Under the pieces are notes generated by a model. It had not been told where the DNA came from. It did not search any database and saw only the letters and a list, made by a program, of their open reading frames with translations. A program made the position numbers and the translations under genes. A stretch of DNA of 64,000 nucleotides from Podarcis raffonei (lineage: Eukaryota; Chordata; Lepidosauria; Squamata; Lacertidae): NCBI RefSeq assembly GCF_027172205.1, contig NC_070614.1:43019001-43083000 (forward strand), read 5' to 3'. Below, one piece after another: positions 11,860-23,160 of the stretch; within the stretch, counting starts at the first letter, position 1; every line of letters begins with the position of its first letter.

Positions 11860-12080
11860 GATGGCCTCCAGTTTGGATGGCTTTAAAAGAGCATTCAATG
11901 CATTCATGGAGGACAGGGCTATCAGAGGCTGCAAGTCATGATGGCTATGGTCTGCCTCCATGGTCAGAGTCAATATGCTTCTTCATACTAGTTGCTGGAA
12001 GCCACAACAGGGGAGAGTGCTCTTGTGCTCAGGTTTTGCTTACAGGTTTCCTGCAGGAATCTGGTTGGCCACTGTGAGAA
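11860..12080 (+). mobile_element. CR1-like LINE 3'-end fragment
   Basis: The phrases 'ggctttaaaagag', 'catggaggacagggctatcag' and 'ggttggccactgtgagaacagg' are those of a CR1-type 3' region common in reptiles. Related pieces are at about 14695, 18125 and 51126, and reversed at about 35317 and 46190. Confidence 0.55.
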
Positions 12081-12654
12081 CAGGGTGATTGTTGTAACTC
12101 TACTTACACTTCATGTGCAAGGAACCATGGAATGGGTGAGGAAGAGAAAGACCAGGGCTTCAGCTCACCAGCTCACATTTCCTTAAAAAAGAGGTGGAGG
12201 GTGACAACTAAAATTCTAACATGTAGTCACTGCCACACACCCTGGTGGTGGAGCTGCCACTAAGTAAAGAGCTGTGGAGGGCACCATGCAGCTTATGCTT
12301 TCTTCTCCACAGTTTTCTCTGAATGGTAACTTCTTCTTAGAATATCCCCTAATCTCTGCTGCACCAGATCTAAAGAACCCAAAGGGATTGTGCTCCAGGC
12401 AGTGCTATTTTTCTAGAAAAAGAGGTGCTGGAATTCACCATGAACTCACTCTTTCTCTTAGAATGGCAATGACACCCATTGTCATTGTTCTGGAACACAC
12501 CTGAGAGGTGCCAGAACTGAGTTCCAGCAAGTTCCCTCTGTTTACAGTTTTTTGGGAAAGTGTTCTGCTTCTTAGGAAGATGGGTAATTAGGGAATTGGG
12601 GTGTATGCATGAAACTATGGACACAAGGGCAGTGTATTTTAGGTGAGCTGATAA

Positions 12655-12815
12655 GATGAAGGGTCATAGCTCAGCTGTAGAAAGTTCAAGGTTCAATCTC
12701 CAGCATTCTTCCTTTGTCAAAAACCCTGAAGTACTACTGCAAGTTACTACAGACTATACTGAGTTAAATGGACCAATGATCTGACTTGAAATAAGGCAGC
12801 TTGCTCTCATCTTAA
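12655..12815 (+). repeat. Degenerate tRNA-derived SINE
   Basis: This is the OR3-unit copy of the SINE at 6290, with the phrases 'gggtcatagctcagctgtag' and 'gaaataaggcagcttgct'. Confidence 0.55.
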
Positions 12816-13182
12816 AAGGTAGCCCTCTCAGGGGGCGGGACTCCAACTCCCATCAGCTCCAGCCAGCATGCTCAGTTTTGGGGATGATGATGTGAGGTGA
12901 ATAACACCAACATCTGAAGAGCTACAGGTTCCCCATCCCTTGTGAAGACAATAGTGAGCTAGATGAAGTGATAGTCTGACTCATTATAAGTCACCTACAT
13001 ATGTTCCTGTGATAATGCATGAAGCACTAGGCTAGGAATCCCAGGACTCAGTCAAGAATAATGTCAGATGATACAAAGGCACACCCTTTGCTGATTTAAC
13101 CGAAGACTGCGATGGAAGTATCTCATTATTGTCTCCTTTCTCCCTTCCAAATTTTCACAGTGATACGCAAGTACTGTAAGGA

Positions 13183-14121
13183 ATGTCAACAAACCAGACA
13201 ATGGTGACTGAGTTCCTCCTGCTGGGCCTCTCTGAAACCTGGGAAGTCCAAATCTTCTTATTTGTTTTATTCCTTCTCCTCTACATGGCTACATTATTCA
13301 CCAACATCCTTATCCTCTCAGCAATTTTCAAGGATCACCACCTTTCAGACTCACCCATGTTCTTTCTTCTGGGTAACCTGGCTTTCCTAGACCTTTGCAT
13401 GTCTTCCTTTTCCACCCCAAATCTCTTTGATTTTCTTTCCGAACACCATGCCATTTCCTTCCATGGCTGCATGGCACAAATCTTCTTTCTCCATCTCTTT
13501 GCAGGCAGTGAGATGCTCCTGCTGATAGCCATGGCCTATGACCGGTATGTGGCCATCGCCCATCCTCTCCGTTATACCTCACTTATGAGCCGGTGGCATT
13601 GCACGGGGCTTGTGCTAGCCTCCTGGGCTGGTGGGCTCCTACATGCCACTGTGCAATTGGGTTTTATCATTAATGCACCTTTCTGTGGGCCTAATCAGGT
13701 GGACAGTTTCTTCTGTGACCTCCCCTTGATCATCATGTTGGCCTGCACTGACACCTACCCCCTGGAAGTCATGATGATCACCAACAGTGGCATTATGTCA
13801 CTGGTGACTTTTGTTGGCTTACTTCTCTCCTACGGATTCATTCTCTACACAATCCGCTCTCGGGGGGCATCTGAAAGGAGCACCAAGGCTGCTTCCACAT
13901 GTACCTCTCATCTCATTGTGGTCACCATGTACTTTGGGCCCATTATGTTTATTTACCTGCGCCCATATGCCCGGTTCATGATTGATAAAGTGCTCTCTGT
14001 CTTCTACATGTCTGTCACCCCCTTGCTGAACCCAACTATCTATGCTTTGAAGAACAAGGAGATGAAGGCTGCCCTTGGAAATCTGTTGGCAAGGCTTTCT
14101 GGGCAGGTTTCCACTCATTGA
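13183..14121 (+). CDS. Olfactory receptor, intact (OR3)
   Basis: This family-4-like class II OR has 312 residues. The first ATG after the acceptor at 13160 gives MSTNQTMVTEF with glycosylation site NQT at 4-6. C96 is the TM3 disulfide cysteine. AMAYDRYVAIAHP has DRY at 120-122, PFCGPNQVDSFFCD marks ECL2, KAASTCTSHLIVV starts at 235, and NPTIY is at 283-287. It is one residue shorter than OR2 in the TM2-TM3 loop (TPN for TPRS). By sequence it is closest to OR4. The coding exon is open throughout. Confidence 0.95.
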   Translation: MSTNQTMVTEFLLLGLSETWEVQIFLFVLFLLLYMATLFTNILILSAIFKDHHLSDSPMFFLLGNLAFLDLCMSSFSTPNLFDFLSEHHAISFHGCMAQIFFLHLFAGSEMLLLIAMAYDRYVAIAHPLRYTSLMSRWHCTGLVLASWAGGLLHATVQLGFIINAPFCGPNQVDSFFCDLPLIIMLACTDTYPLEVMMITNSGIMSLVTFVGLLLSYGFILYTIRSRGASERSTKAASTCTSHLIVVTMYFGPIMFIYLRPYARFMIDKVLSVFYMSVTPLLNPTIYALKNKEMKAALGNLLARLSGQVSTH

Positions 14122-16084
14122 TGGCCCTACTGTTAGGCAGCTTGAGGCAGCCACCTCTAGCAACTGATTTTGATTTTCACAACACAGCAGTAAATTGTCA
14201 GTTGTTTATTTTACTGTTCCTGTTGCATTTATACATGATGTGGAGAAAGTGTATAGGGTGCATTTTTTTCTCCTCTTGTAATTGTAGAACTTGGGGTTAT
14301 TCAGTCAATCAGGAAAGGAAGTGCTTCTTTACACAGCAACCAATTGACCAATAGATTTTGCTACTTCTCCGCCAGCAATTCTTAGACCACCTATGTATCC
14401 CAACATGGAAACCAGAGACAGAGGTTATATGCTTCTTATTACTGGGGAGAGACCAGCAGCTCACCAAGACAGTAGCCAAGTTCCTCTATTTGATTTTCTG
14501 CCACCAAAGTATGCTATAGGACCCTGCCCTTGCTGGAGTCCCACAGAGGTGAAATAGATTGCTTGCCTCTTCTTCCCTTTGGTAAATGACTGTACTGTTG
14601 AAATGGTGATGAGATCGCATTGCCCAATTTATTCTGAATGTTTGTAAGTGATCCCAATAAAGGTTTGATGATGATTATAATTTTGCTAGTACAAGGGATG
14701 GCCACCACTTTGAATGCCTTAAATGCATTAGAAAAAATCCTGGATGACAAGGCTATCAATGGCTACTGCTGATGATAGCTACATTACCGGCAGTATCCAG
14801 AAAATTCTATGGTAATTACCAATATGTTGAACATGAGGTGAATCACACAACAATTTTAATACCATTGTTGGAGTTCCATCTGGATAGCACCAGCACAAGT
14901 ATACACATGTAGAGTTGTTCTTACGGACTTATTTTAGAAGTATTTGGACTGTTTGGGTTTGAGTTATTTAGTTGCATATGTCATTATTATTTTGGCATTG
15001 GAGATATCATTTAAAATTCCATGTTTTAGAAGTTGCTGAAATGACATTTATTACTGTTAATGAATTTTTGTAAACTGCATACAGAGTTGTTCAGCTTGTG
15101 TTTTATCTCTCTGTATTCCTCAGTCATCTAGGTTTCGGGCAAGTACTCGTTGGTTAGAGAACCCCAACAGAGATTTAAAATCACAAGATATGCAGCAAAG
15201 TAAAATGTGGCAATATAGGCTGTTAGACTTTTAAAATGTCCCATTTTAAGTTGCTCCCAAAGTTCCCATCTTCCCTCAGCATAGAAAGAGTCCACACATT
15301 TGTTAAGTTACACATGGTTTGCTTACAAACGCTTCAACGGTCAGGTTCATGTGCTTTTCCATACAGCAGTCTGAAAACATGGGCATTAAAACTTAGGTTT
15401 CAAAGTGGTGAGTGATTTTTAATCATTTGTGTATAAATCATTTGTACATATATTGTTTAAGCCATGTGGTCTGAGTTTTGTACAACCAACTTAGACCTCT
15501 TTACTAGTAAGGTTCACATGGTGGAATGAAGGCAGAACAAGGGACTTGATAACCTTTCCTACAAAGGTGATGGTGAGTGACTCTAGTTAAACCTGGCAGG
15601 ACAGCTTACTTTATGGTTTTAACCCTTCATGCATCAATTAGACTTAAGCATGTTGGTTACTGAGGCTGGTTATCCCACACCTTCTTCTTAGGTAGGCAGG
15701 AACCTACCTTATACTGAATCAGACCATTAGTCCATCTCCACAGTGTTGTCTATACCAGCTGGCTGTGGCTACCCAGGGTTTCAGACAGGGGTCTCCTGCA
15801 GCCCTGAAACTCAAAACAATTGCAAGGGCAGTTTTATGAGTCCAGAAGACTCAGAATTCCTGGTGCTGACTTCTGACTTCAACTTACACACATACAGAGA
15901 GCTTCAGGAACACATCTCCAGTCCTGAGATAGTTCAATGACATCTATTCTAATTTCTTGTGGTTTCTATAGCTAAGTGTTACAGTTCACTACTTTCTTCT
16001 CCACTTGGAAAGGGCCCTTTATTCTTCAGATTGAGGAGTACAAATGTATCAGGATATTAGAATTAAAATAGACTCATGGAGGTA
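14122..16084. other. Intergenic between OR3 and OR4 units
   Basis: No gene is supported. It holds a CR1-like fragment at about 14695-14815 and a reversed fragment of the tRNA-derived SINE at about 15695-15800 ('ctaccttatactgaatcaga'). The remainder is featureless AT-rich DNA. Confidence 0.5.
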
Positions 16085-16326
16085 CAGTGGTACCTCGGGT
16101 TAAGTACTTAATTCGTTCCTGAGGTCCGTTCTTAACTTGAAACTGTTCTTAACCTGAAGCACCACTTTAGCTAATGGGGCCTCCTGCTGCCGCTGCACTG
16201 TCATCGTATGATTTCTGTTCTCATCCTGAAGCAAAGTTCTTAACCCGAGGTACTATTTCTGGGTTAGCGGAGTCTGTAACCTGAGGCATATATAACCTGA
16301 AGCGTATGTAACCCGAGGTACCACTG
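16085..16326 (-). mobile_element. MITE, CAGTGGTACCTC family
   Basis: TA-flanked, with ends cagtggtacctcgggtta and the complement of it. The interior is inverted relative to the copy at 6720, so it is placed on the minus strand. Confidence 0.8.
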
Positions 16327-16923
16327 TATTGCATTGCATTGATTAGACCATTGTGACTGAAACCTCGTTTTCTCCCTCCCCGGTGTAATAAAAATATGCT
16401 TTTTAAATTGTCTGTCTTGTGAATTTCTGGATTGAGAACTGTTTAGGTACATTTTGCAGGCAAGGACCATTTGATTCACACAAAGATCTACCTCTCAGAA
16501 ATCTTGCTAATCTTGTTATTCACTTGGAATCCTATCCTTCCTTCCACCCAGAGTGGAACAGTTCGAAATGATTCTATTGGTGGAGTTGGTGAAATCATGT
16601 ATTCAAGAAAGGTGCAGAAAATCGTAGCCTTCTCTATTCCCATCTTCTTTGATCCCTTGCCATTTACCAAGAGAAACAAGCCAGAACTTAAACCAGCACC
16701 ATTCACCCTTGAGGGACATCACGTAACATTTGCCACAGTGGCAAAGCATTACCTTTTCCACTAGCTTCCTAGGAGCAGATAAGGCACCAGCTTCAGCAGT
16801 CTCCTTTCAAAAAGAATGAGCAATTAATCCTACACATTCCATTGACTGTCAATTTGCTCTTCATCCTGCTTCTCAAGCAGCTATATCATCCACACAGATA
16901 TTCACAGCCCCACACCACTTACA

Positions 16924-17029
16924 GGCAGAAGAAGAAACTGGATCAAATAGGTTCACGCTGATTCTGAGCTAGACAGGGGTCTCCTCCAACATCAAGAAAA
17001 CATCAAGACATTTCTGCTGGGATTTGCAG
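16924..17029 (+). other. Candidate 5' noncoding exon of the OR at 19503
   Basis: This copy of the conserved block runs from ggcagaag to gggatttgcag and is followed by donor gtgagt. The acceptor gattttcacag ends at 19485, an intron of about 2.46 kb. A caattaat motif lies about 100 bp upstream (16821-16828). Confidence 0.6.
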
Positions 17030-17952
17030 GTGAGTAAAAACCCAGTTGAGGATGCATTAGATTTCTCCAAAAGGCAAGTGCAAAATTCTGCAAAGTATTA
17101 CTTTGTAGGCTCTCCTGCAGATTCATCTGCTAATCTCCCCTCTCTATCTCCAGCACTCCACATGCCTTTTGGTGGGTAGATTGGTGATAGGGGTAATATG
17201 ACTACTGGTCAGCATTATTAGGATGTAATTGCCCACCCAGAACACTGAAGACTATATAGAATGCCTCCAGAAACAGGTGGCATGCTTCTAAATGCTTGGG
17301 AAAGGCAGCAGGAGAGGGCTATTGCACACATGTCTTTTTTGTGGGCTTCCCATAGGTGTCTGGTTGACCACTGTCAGAACACAGAACATTCCACTAGATG
17401 GCTACAGCCTGATCTGGAATGGTTCAGTCTCAGCATGCTTTTGGAATAATGAGGTTAGGGAAGTGATATTCCTTGCTAAGCAAAATGTAATAATTTGATG
17501 AATTAGAACTGCTATTCCAGATCACACCGTGATCACCTAGCTGAACACCTATTAATAATTCTTCCAGAATTCCTACACCTGGTACTCTAAACATGATGTA
17601 ACGGGTGGAAGTCACTGAGATATCTATTTATATACCACTTGATCATAAAAAAGCTCTCAAAGTGGTTTACAAAGTCTGTGTGTTTGTGTGCATTTGTGCG
17701 ATTCGTTATTACTGAACATTACAATATGCTGAAGCAGTAAATCTCACAAGCTACCCATGAGCTCTCTAGCTGGTTCTTTTTACTTTGCATAATGGAATAT
17801 CATGGCTGTAACATCTGTGGTCCTGTCTAATAGTGATCTTGGCACCAAAAGGGATGTAGTGAAAACAGGACCACTGAGAAACAAAAGGGAAAGGTCAGCA
17901 TCCTCAGTGGAATCCGAAGGTCATCAAAAGTGAAAACAAAATTCTTTCAGGA

Positions 17953-18030
<78 letters not shown>

Positions 18031-18095
18031 CCTCCCATCCAGCTGTGACACCCCAGAGACTCTGTGAAGCTTACAGCATATATAAAAACATAGTA
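17953..18095 (-). mobile_element. (ATT)n tract with L2-like LINE 3'-end remnant
   Basis: About 76 bp of ATT repeat is followed by 'acccctcccatccagctgtg', a degenerate match to the minus-strand 3' end of the L2-like element seen more clearly at 22694-23095. On the minus strand the triplet tract is the expected 3' tail. Confidence 0.6.
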
Positions 18096-18124
18096 AACAC
18101 CAATGAAACTGAATGATCATTCAG

Positions 18125-18340
18125 GATGGATGAAGGAAAGTAATTCAGGAAGCAGCAATGGTCACCAATGTGGATAGCTTTAAAAAAGGATTAGACAAAT
18201 TTATGAAGGACAATGCCATCAATGGCTACTGGTCATGATGGCCCAACTCTACCTCCATGGAGGCAGTATGCTTCTGAATACCAGTTGCTGGAATCCACAG
18301 CAGAGAAGAGTGCTCTTGTGCTCAGGTCCAGTGGTCACAG
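18125..18340 (+). mobile_element. CR1-like LINE 3'-end fragment
   Basis: It shares 'atagctttaaaaaagga', 'atcaatggctactggtcatga' and 'ataccagttgctgg' with the CR1-like fragments at about 11860 and 51126. Confidence 0.55.
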
Positions 18341-18969
18341 AAAGCTAACTGCCTCTTGCTATTTTCAAGGTGGGGGTGGAAAGATGGTGAGCTAGAAGAG
18401 TGAGAATACAATGGAGTTTACAGGAAGAGGAGATGGCTAAGTAGGATAGTGAAGCACTCCTTATTGTAACATTCCCTTCTCTTCCATTAATGTTTACAGA
18501 AATGGTTAGACCTATCTGAGAGTCGCTAAGAATAGAATGGGTAAGGAAGAGGAACATCAGTCTACCAGCCCACATTTCCCAAAAAAGAGGTGGGGGTGGA
18601 AAACTTATTCAAATGGTGGGTGGGGTGAAACCAAGGACTAGGATGGATTTTAGACAGACATAAAAAGAGGAGAGGCATTCCCCTTTAAGATAAGCCTTTA
18701 AACAACACAGCATCCATAGATACAATTAAGTACCAGATAAATAAAAGAGGTGTGAGAGGACACAAAGCTGATTGTGCTTTCTTCATACTAATCAATGGAT
18801 GATAACTTCTCCTTATAATCTCCTGCAATCTCCTTTTGTAGCAGCTCTGAAGACGCTTATTACATTGCATTTTGCAAAGTGGTCTACTTCTTAGGAAGAC
18901 TGATAGTTGGTGATTTCAGGTGCATGTGTCTATATAAAATGTGGGGAAATGGGCAGTATATTTTAGAGG

Positions 18970-19165
18970 AGCTGATAAGATGGGGCAGGATCATAGCACA
19001 GAGGCAAAGCATCTGCTTTGTATTCAGAATGTCACAGATCCAGTGCCCAACATGTGAATTTTCTTGTGTCTAAAACCCTGAAGAAACACTGCCAGTTACT
19101 GCAGACTATAACTGAGCTAAATGGACCAATGATTAATATAAGGCACCTTGCTGTCTTCCTGAAAG
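18970..19165 (+). repeat. Degenerate tRNA-derived SINE
   Basis: This is the OR4-unit copy of the SINE at 6290, with 'gatcatagcacagaggcaaa' and 'actgccagttactgcagac'. Confidence 0.55.
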
Positions 19166-19502
19166 GGGTGGGCGTGGGAGGTAGGGGTGTAAATCACAAA
19201 GACAGGCAACCTACAGCCCTTTGGATTACAGTTCCCATCAGTCTCAGCCATTGTGGTCTGAAGGGCTACAGGTTCCCTATCCCTTGGGCAGTTGTTGCTG
19301 AGTAAGATGGAGCAACAGTCTGACTCACTATATTCCTATGATAACATATGATCCGCTATGACTGTAGTCTCAGGACACAGTCAAGAATAGCGGAAACTGA
19401 CAAAAGGATGCTCCTCTTCACTGATTTAAGACTCTGATGGAAGTATCTTATTACCATCTTCTTTCTCGCTTCCCGATTTTCACAGTGATATGCAAGAAGA
19501 GG

Positions 19503-20459
19503 ATGATGGAGGCAAACCAGACAATGGTGACCGAATTTATCCTGCTGGGCCTCTCTGAAACCTGGGAAGTCCAACTTTTCATATTTCTCTTCTTCCTCGT
19601 CCTCTACGTGGCTAGTGTCTTCACCAACATTCTTATCCTCTCAGCAATTTTCAGCGATCACCACCTTTCAGATTCACCTATGTTTTTTCTGCTGGGTCAA
19701 CTGGCTTTCCTGGACCTCTGCTTGCCCTCATTTGCCATTCCAAATTTCTTTGATTTCCTTTCCGAACACCATGTCATTTCCTTCCATGGCTGCATGGCAC
19801 AAATCTTTTTTCTCCATCTCTTTGCAGGCAGTGAGATGCTCCTGCTTATAGCCATGGCCTATGACCGGTATGTGGCCATTGCCCATCCTCTCCGTTATGC
19901 CTCACTCATGAACCGGCACCATTGTGTGGGGCTTGGGCTTGCTTCCTGGGCTGGTGGGTTCCTCCATGCCACTGTGCAACTGGGTTTCATCATTAATGCG
20001 CCGTTTTGTGGACCCAATCAATTGGACAGCTTCTTCTGTGACCTCCCCTTGGTCATCAAGTTGGCCTGCACTGACACCTACCCCCTGGAAGTCATGATGG
20101 TCACCAACAGTGGCATTATGTCACTGGTGTGTTTCATTGGCCTGCTTCTCTCATATGGTTTCATTCTCTACACGATCCACTCCAGGAGCGCCTCTGAAAG
20201 GAGCACCAAGGCTGCCTCCACATGTACCTCTCACCTGATTGTGGTCACCATGTACTTTGGGCCAATTATGTTTATTTACCTCTGTCCATCCACCATGCTC
20301 ATGATTGATAAAGTGCTTGACATTGTTTCCCTTTTTGTCACCCCTTTGCTGAACCCAACTATCTATGCTTTGAAGAACAAGGAGATGAAGGCTGCCCTTG
20401 GAAGTCTGTTGTCTAGGCTTTCCGGACAGGTTTCCACTCAGAGCCATCCCCACCATTAA
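19503..20459 (+). CDS. Olfactory receptor, intact (OR4)
   Basis: This family-4-like class II OR has 318 residues. The frame is open further upstream (to 19437), but that stretch runs across the intron acceptor ending at 19485, so the first usable ATGs are 19503 and 19506, giving MMEANQTMVTEF. Glycosylation site NQT is at 5-7. AMAYDRYVAIAHP, PFCGPNQLDSFFCD, KAASTCTSHLIVV and NPTIYALKNKEMK are all intact. The closest relative in the window is OR3. TM7 differs from its neighbours (VLDIVSLFVTPLLNP against a Y-rich FYTC/FYMS version), a candidate ligand or packing difference. Confidence 0.94.
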   Translation: MMEANQTMVTEFILLGLSETWEVQLFIFLFFLVLYVASVFTNILILSAIFSDHHLSDSPMFFLLGQLAFLDLCLPSFAIPNFFDFLSEHHVISFHGCMAQIFFLHLFAGSEMLLLIAMAYDRYVAIAHPLRYASLMNRHHCVGLGLASWAGGFLHATVQLGFIINAPFCGPNQLDSFFCDLPLVIKLACTDTYPLEVMMVTNSGIMSLVCFIGLLLSYGFILYTIHSRSASERSTKAASTCTSHLIVVTMYFGPIMFIYLCPSTMLMIDKVLDIVSLFVTPLLNPTIYALKNKEMKAALGSLLSRLSGQVSTQSHPHH

Positions 20460-21367
20460 GCAGCTTGATATGCCCTCCTCTAGCACTGGATTTAGGCTGT
20501 CACTATGGAGTCTCAAATCACTAGTTACTTAATTACTTGGGCAAACAGAGGGGTGGATAACCCTAAGCGGTAAACAGTGGACTTTCTTGGAGAAAGCTGT
20601 GGGGCAAACAGAAAAACACTAGGACCAGTGCTTAGCCCAGAGACAACTCACATACACATAACAGCAAGATAGTTGCAAGGCCCAAGTTAGGTCATTGTAT
20701 TCTTTCCTATTTTCCTGGGGTTTCAGTAGCTTAGGGTTATGCTCCATCATTTTGTTTTCTACTTTAAAACAACTCTTTTTCTTTTTCTTTAGATTAAGCA
20801 TTGTGAATGTATTATTATTAAAATGAACCCATTATTGTCTTGCATCACATTGATTGCATTGTAGTAACTTAAATCTCAATTTTCCAAAACGACACTTTAA
20901 AAAGTTCAATTTTTAAATTGTGTTGTGAATTTCTGGCATTTGTATTTGACTCACACAAAAGTTCCACCTCTCCATGGATGCATGTTTATGATGCATGTTA
21001 TGAGGCACATGTAATAATGGTGGCAGCTGGGAAATAGTTTAGCCACAAATCATCTTGCTAATCGTGTTAACCCACTTAATATCTTGCTCTTCCTTTCCTC
21101 TTGATTGGTATAGCTGGACATTATTCAGTTGCTGGAGGTGATGGAATCACACATTCAAGAAAGGGGTAGAAAATCAAATCCTCTTTATCCCCATCTTTTG
21201 TTCTCCCTTGCCTTCTAACTAGGAAACCAAACCAGAAGTCAAATCAACATGCAGTACATCCCTGAGGACAGCTGTGTACCTTAGTGACAAAGTATTGCTT
21301 CTTTTGCTAGCTCCCTTGAAGCAGAAAAAGCACCAGCTAATGCATTTCAAAAAGAATGAGCCATTAA

Positions 21368-21403
<36 letters not shown>

Positions 21404-21486
21404 CACTAACTCTTGATTTGCTCTTCATCCTGCCTTTTAAGCAGAGATCTCATCCACACAGGTATCTCATCCTGTCACCACTCATA
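20460..21486. other. Intergenic between OR4 and the OR5 upstream exon
   Basis: No gene is supported. It includes a poly-Lys-coding A/T stretch near 20765 and an AC microsatellite at 21369-21401 inside the conserved region before the upstream exon. Confidence 0.5.
21369..21401. repeat. (AC)n microsatellite
   Basis: This is an AC tract of about 33 bp adjoining the ccattaat motif, about 85 bp before the candidate OR5 noncoding exon. The equivalent stretch is only a few repeats long in the OR3 unit, so it has expanded here. Confidence 0.9.
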
Positions 21487-21587
21487 GGCAGCAGATGGAA
21501 TGAGAACAAAGTTATCCATACTGATTCTGAGCTTTACAGAATAAGTTGCTGCAGAAAACCTCAAGGAATATCTGCTGGGATTTGCAG
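21487..21587 (+). other. Candidate 5' noncoding exon of the OR at 24965
   Basis: This copy of the conserved block ends gggatttgcag with donor gtgggt. The acceptor atattcacag ends at 24947. The intron would be about 3.36 kb, longer than in the other units because of an internal duplication and insertions. Confidence 0.55.
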
Positions 21588-22626
21588 GTGGGTGAAAAAA
21601 AAATAGTTGAGGGTGTATTAGATTTTTCCAACAGGCAGGTGCGAAACTCTGGGGCAAGTGACATTTTGGAGACTGCTCCAAGGAGCTGTCCAGCAGTTTC
21701 CATCTGCTAATCTTCCCTTTCCCCCTCTCTAACTCCAGTGCTCCAAATGCCTTTTGGTGACTAGAATACTGATGGACACGGGTGTATTCTCAGAACTGGT
21801 CAGCATTGTAAGGATGCAATTGTCCATCAAGAACCTGGGGACTATATTTAGTACCTTCAGTTTTGGAGGTGGTGTGGCTCTAAATGCTGGGGGGACAGCA
21901 GGAAAGGGCTATTGCACCCATGTTCTTTTTATGGGTTTACCATAGGCATCTCGTCTAACCACTGTCAGAAGGCTCAACCACATGGCTGGAGCCTGATCTG
22001 GAATAGATCATTCCCAGCACGTTGTTGGAATACTGAGGTTAGAGAAGTTGTGTTCCTTGCTAAGGAAAAACTTAAGAACTTGAGAAATCCAGTCTACCAT
22101 TCCACATCAGACTCTGACCATCTAGCTGAGGACTCAGTCTCTTGACAGTGCCTACCCAGATTCTTATTTGGAAGGGAATCACAAAATAGTGGTAGTGGCA
22201 TATGGTCTGTTAATCATTCTGCCACTGGTGTTTTCCCCCTTGCCTCGAGCATAGAGATTTAACACCCGGACCTGTGACTAGAAATGTGGCACAAAAGGAA
22301 GTCTGGATGAACTCTCTGCAAACACAGTGCTACGATCCACTTTTTGTCACACACCCTGGTAGGGAAGGAGCAGCTGCTGGAACCTGCTGTGAGAGGACAC
22401 AGAGTACCTCCAGCTTTCTTTTCTACAGTGTCCTCTGGAGGGTAAGTTCTTCTTAGAATCTCCCCTAATTTCCTTCTACAGTAACTCTGAGGAACTCCAA
22501 ACAGCTGTGCTCCAAGCACCTCACATTGCATATTGGAATATGAACGGATTGTTAGGAAGAGGAATAGTTGGTGAGCATTCAAAACTTTAGGCAGAAGGAT
22601 AGCATATTTTAGAGGAGTTGATGAGA

Positions 22627-22687
22627 TGTGGAAGGGGACGGCATCTGCTTTGTGTGCATCAAGTCTCAGGTTCAATCCCCCGCATTT

Positions 22688-22739
<52 letters not shown>

Positions 22740-23160
22740 TTATTTATACCCCGCCTATCTGGCTGGGTTTCCCCGGCCACTCTGGTCGGCTTCCAACAGA
22801 ATATCAAAATACAATAATGTATTAAACATTAAAAGCTTCCCTAAACAGGGCTGCCTTCAGATGTCTTCTAAAAGTCTGGTAGTTGTTTTTCTCTTTGACA
22901 TCTGATCGGAGGGAATTCTACAGGGCGGGTGCCACTACTGAGAAGTCCCTCTGCCTGGTTCCCTGTAACTTGGCTTCTTGCAGTGAGGGAACCGCCAGAA
23001 GGCCCTTGGCACTGGACCTCAGTGTCCGGGCAGAACAATGGGGGTGGTGACGCTCCTTCAGGTATACTGGACCAAGGGTTGCGGATTTTCTGCTCTCTGA
23101 AACCCTGACTGAGCTAAATGGATCGATGGTCTGACACAGTATAAGGAGCTTCCTATCTTG
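22627..23160 (+). repeat. tRNA-derived SINE split by an L2-like LINE end
   Basis: The SINE head (ggcatctgctttgtgtgcat, ctcaggttcaatcccc) is interrupted at about 22691, and its body (ctgaaaccctgactgagc to ataaggagcttcct) resumes at about 23098. It is the OR5-unit counterpart of the SINE at 6290. Confidence 0.6.
22694..23095 (-). mobile_element. L2-like LINE 3' end with (TTA)n tail
   Basis: On the minus strand it encodes the C-terminal end region after the reverse transcriptase ('ggtatacctgaaggagcgtc' side, then 'tggaacgccc'-like phrases) and ends ggcggggtataaataaa followed by (TTA)n. It is the 3' end expected downstream of the reverse transcriptase at 63301-64000. It is 5'-truncated, as usual for LINE copies. 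Confidence 0.7.

Larger units (their letters stand above)
10532..13160 (+). other. Presumed 5'UTR intron of OR3
   Basis: No coding sequence is seen. It contains a CR1-like fragment (about 11860-12080) and a tRNA-derived SINE remnant (about 12655-12815). It ends in a pyrimidine tract and acceptor. Confidence 0.5.
17030..19485 (+). other. Presumed 5'UTR intron of OR4
   Basis: No coding sequence is seen. It holds an ATT microsatellite joined to an L2-like LINE tail, a CR1-like fragment and a tRNA-derived SINE remnant. Confidence 0.5.

Noticed and set aside
22259-22807. 182-residue minus-strand frame with a poly-Leu run
   Set aside because: The Leu run is the TAA triplet tail of an LINE end. 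The rest is SINE and intron sequence.
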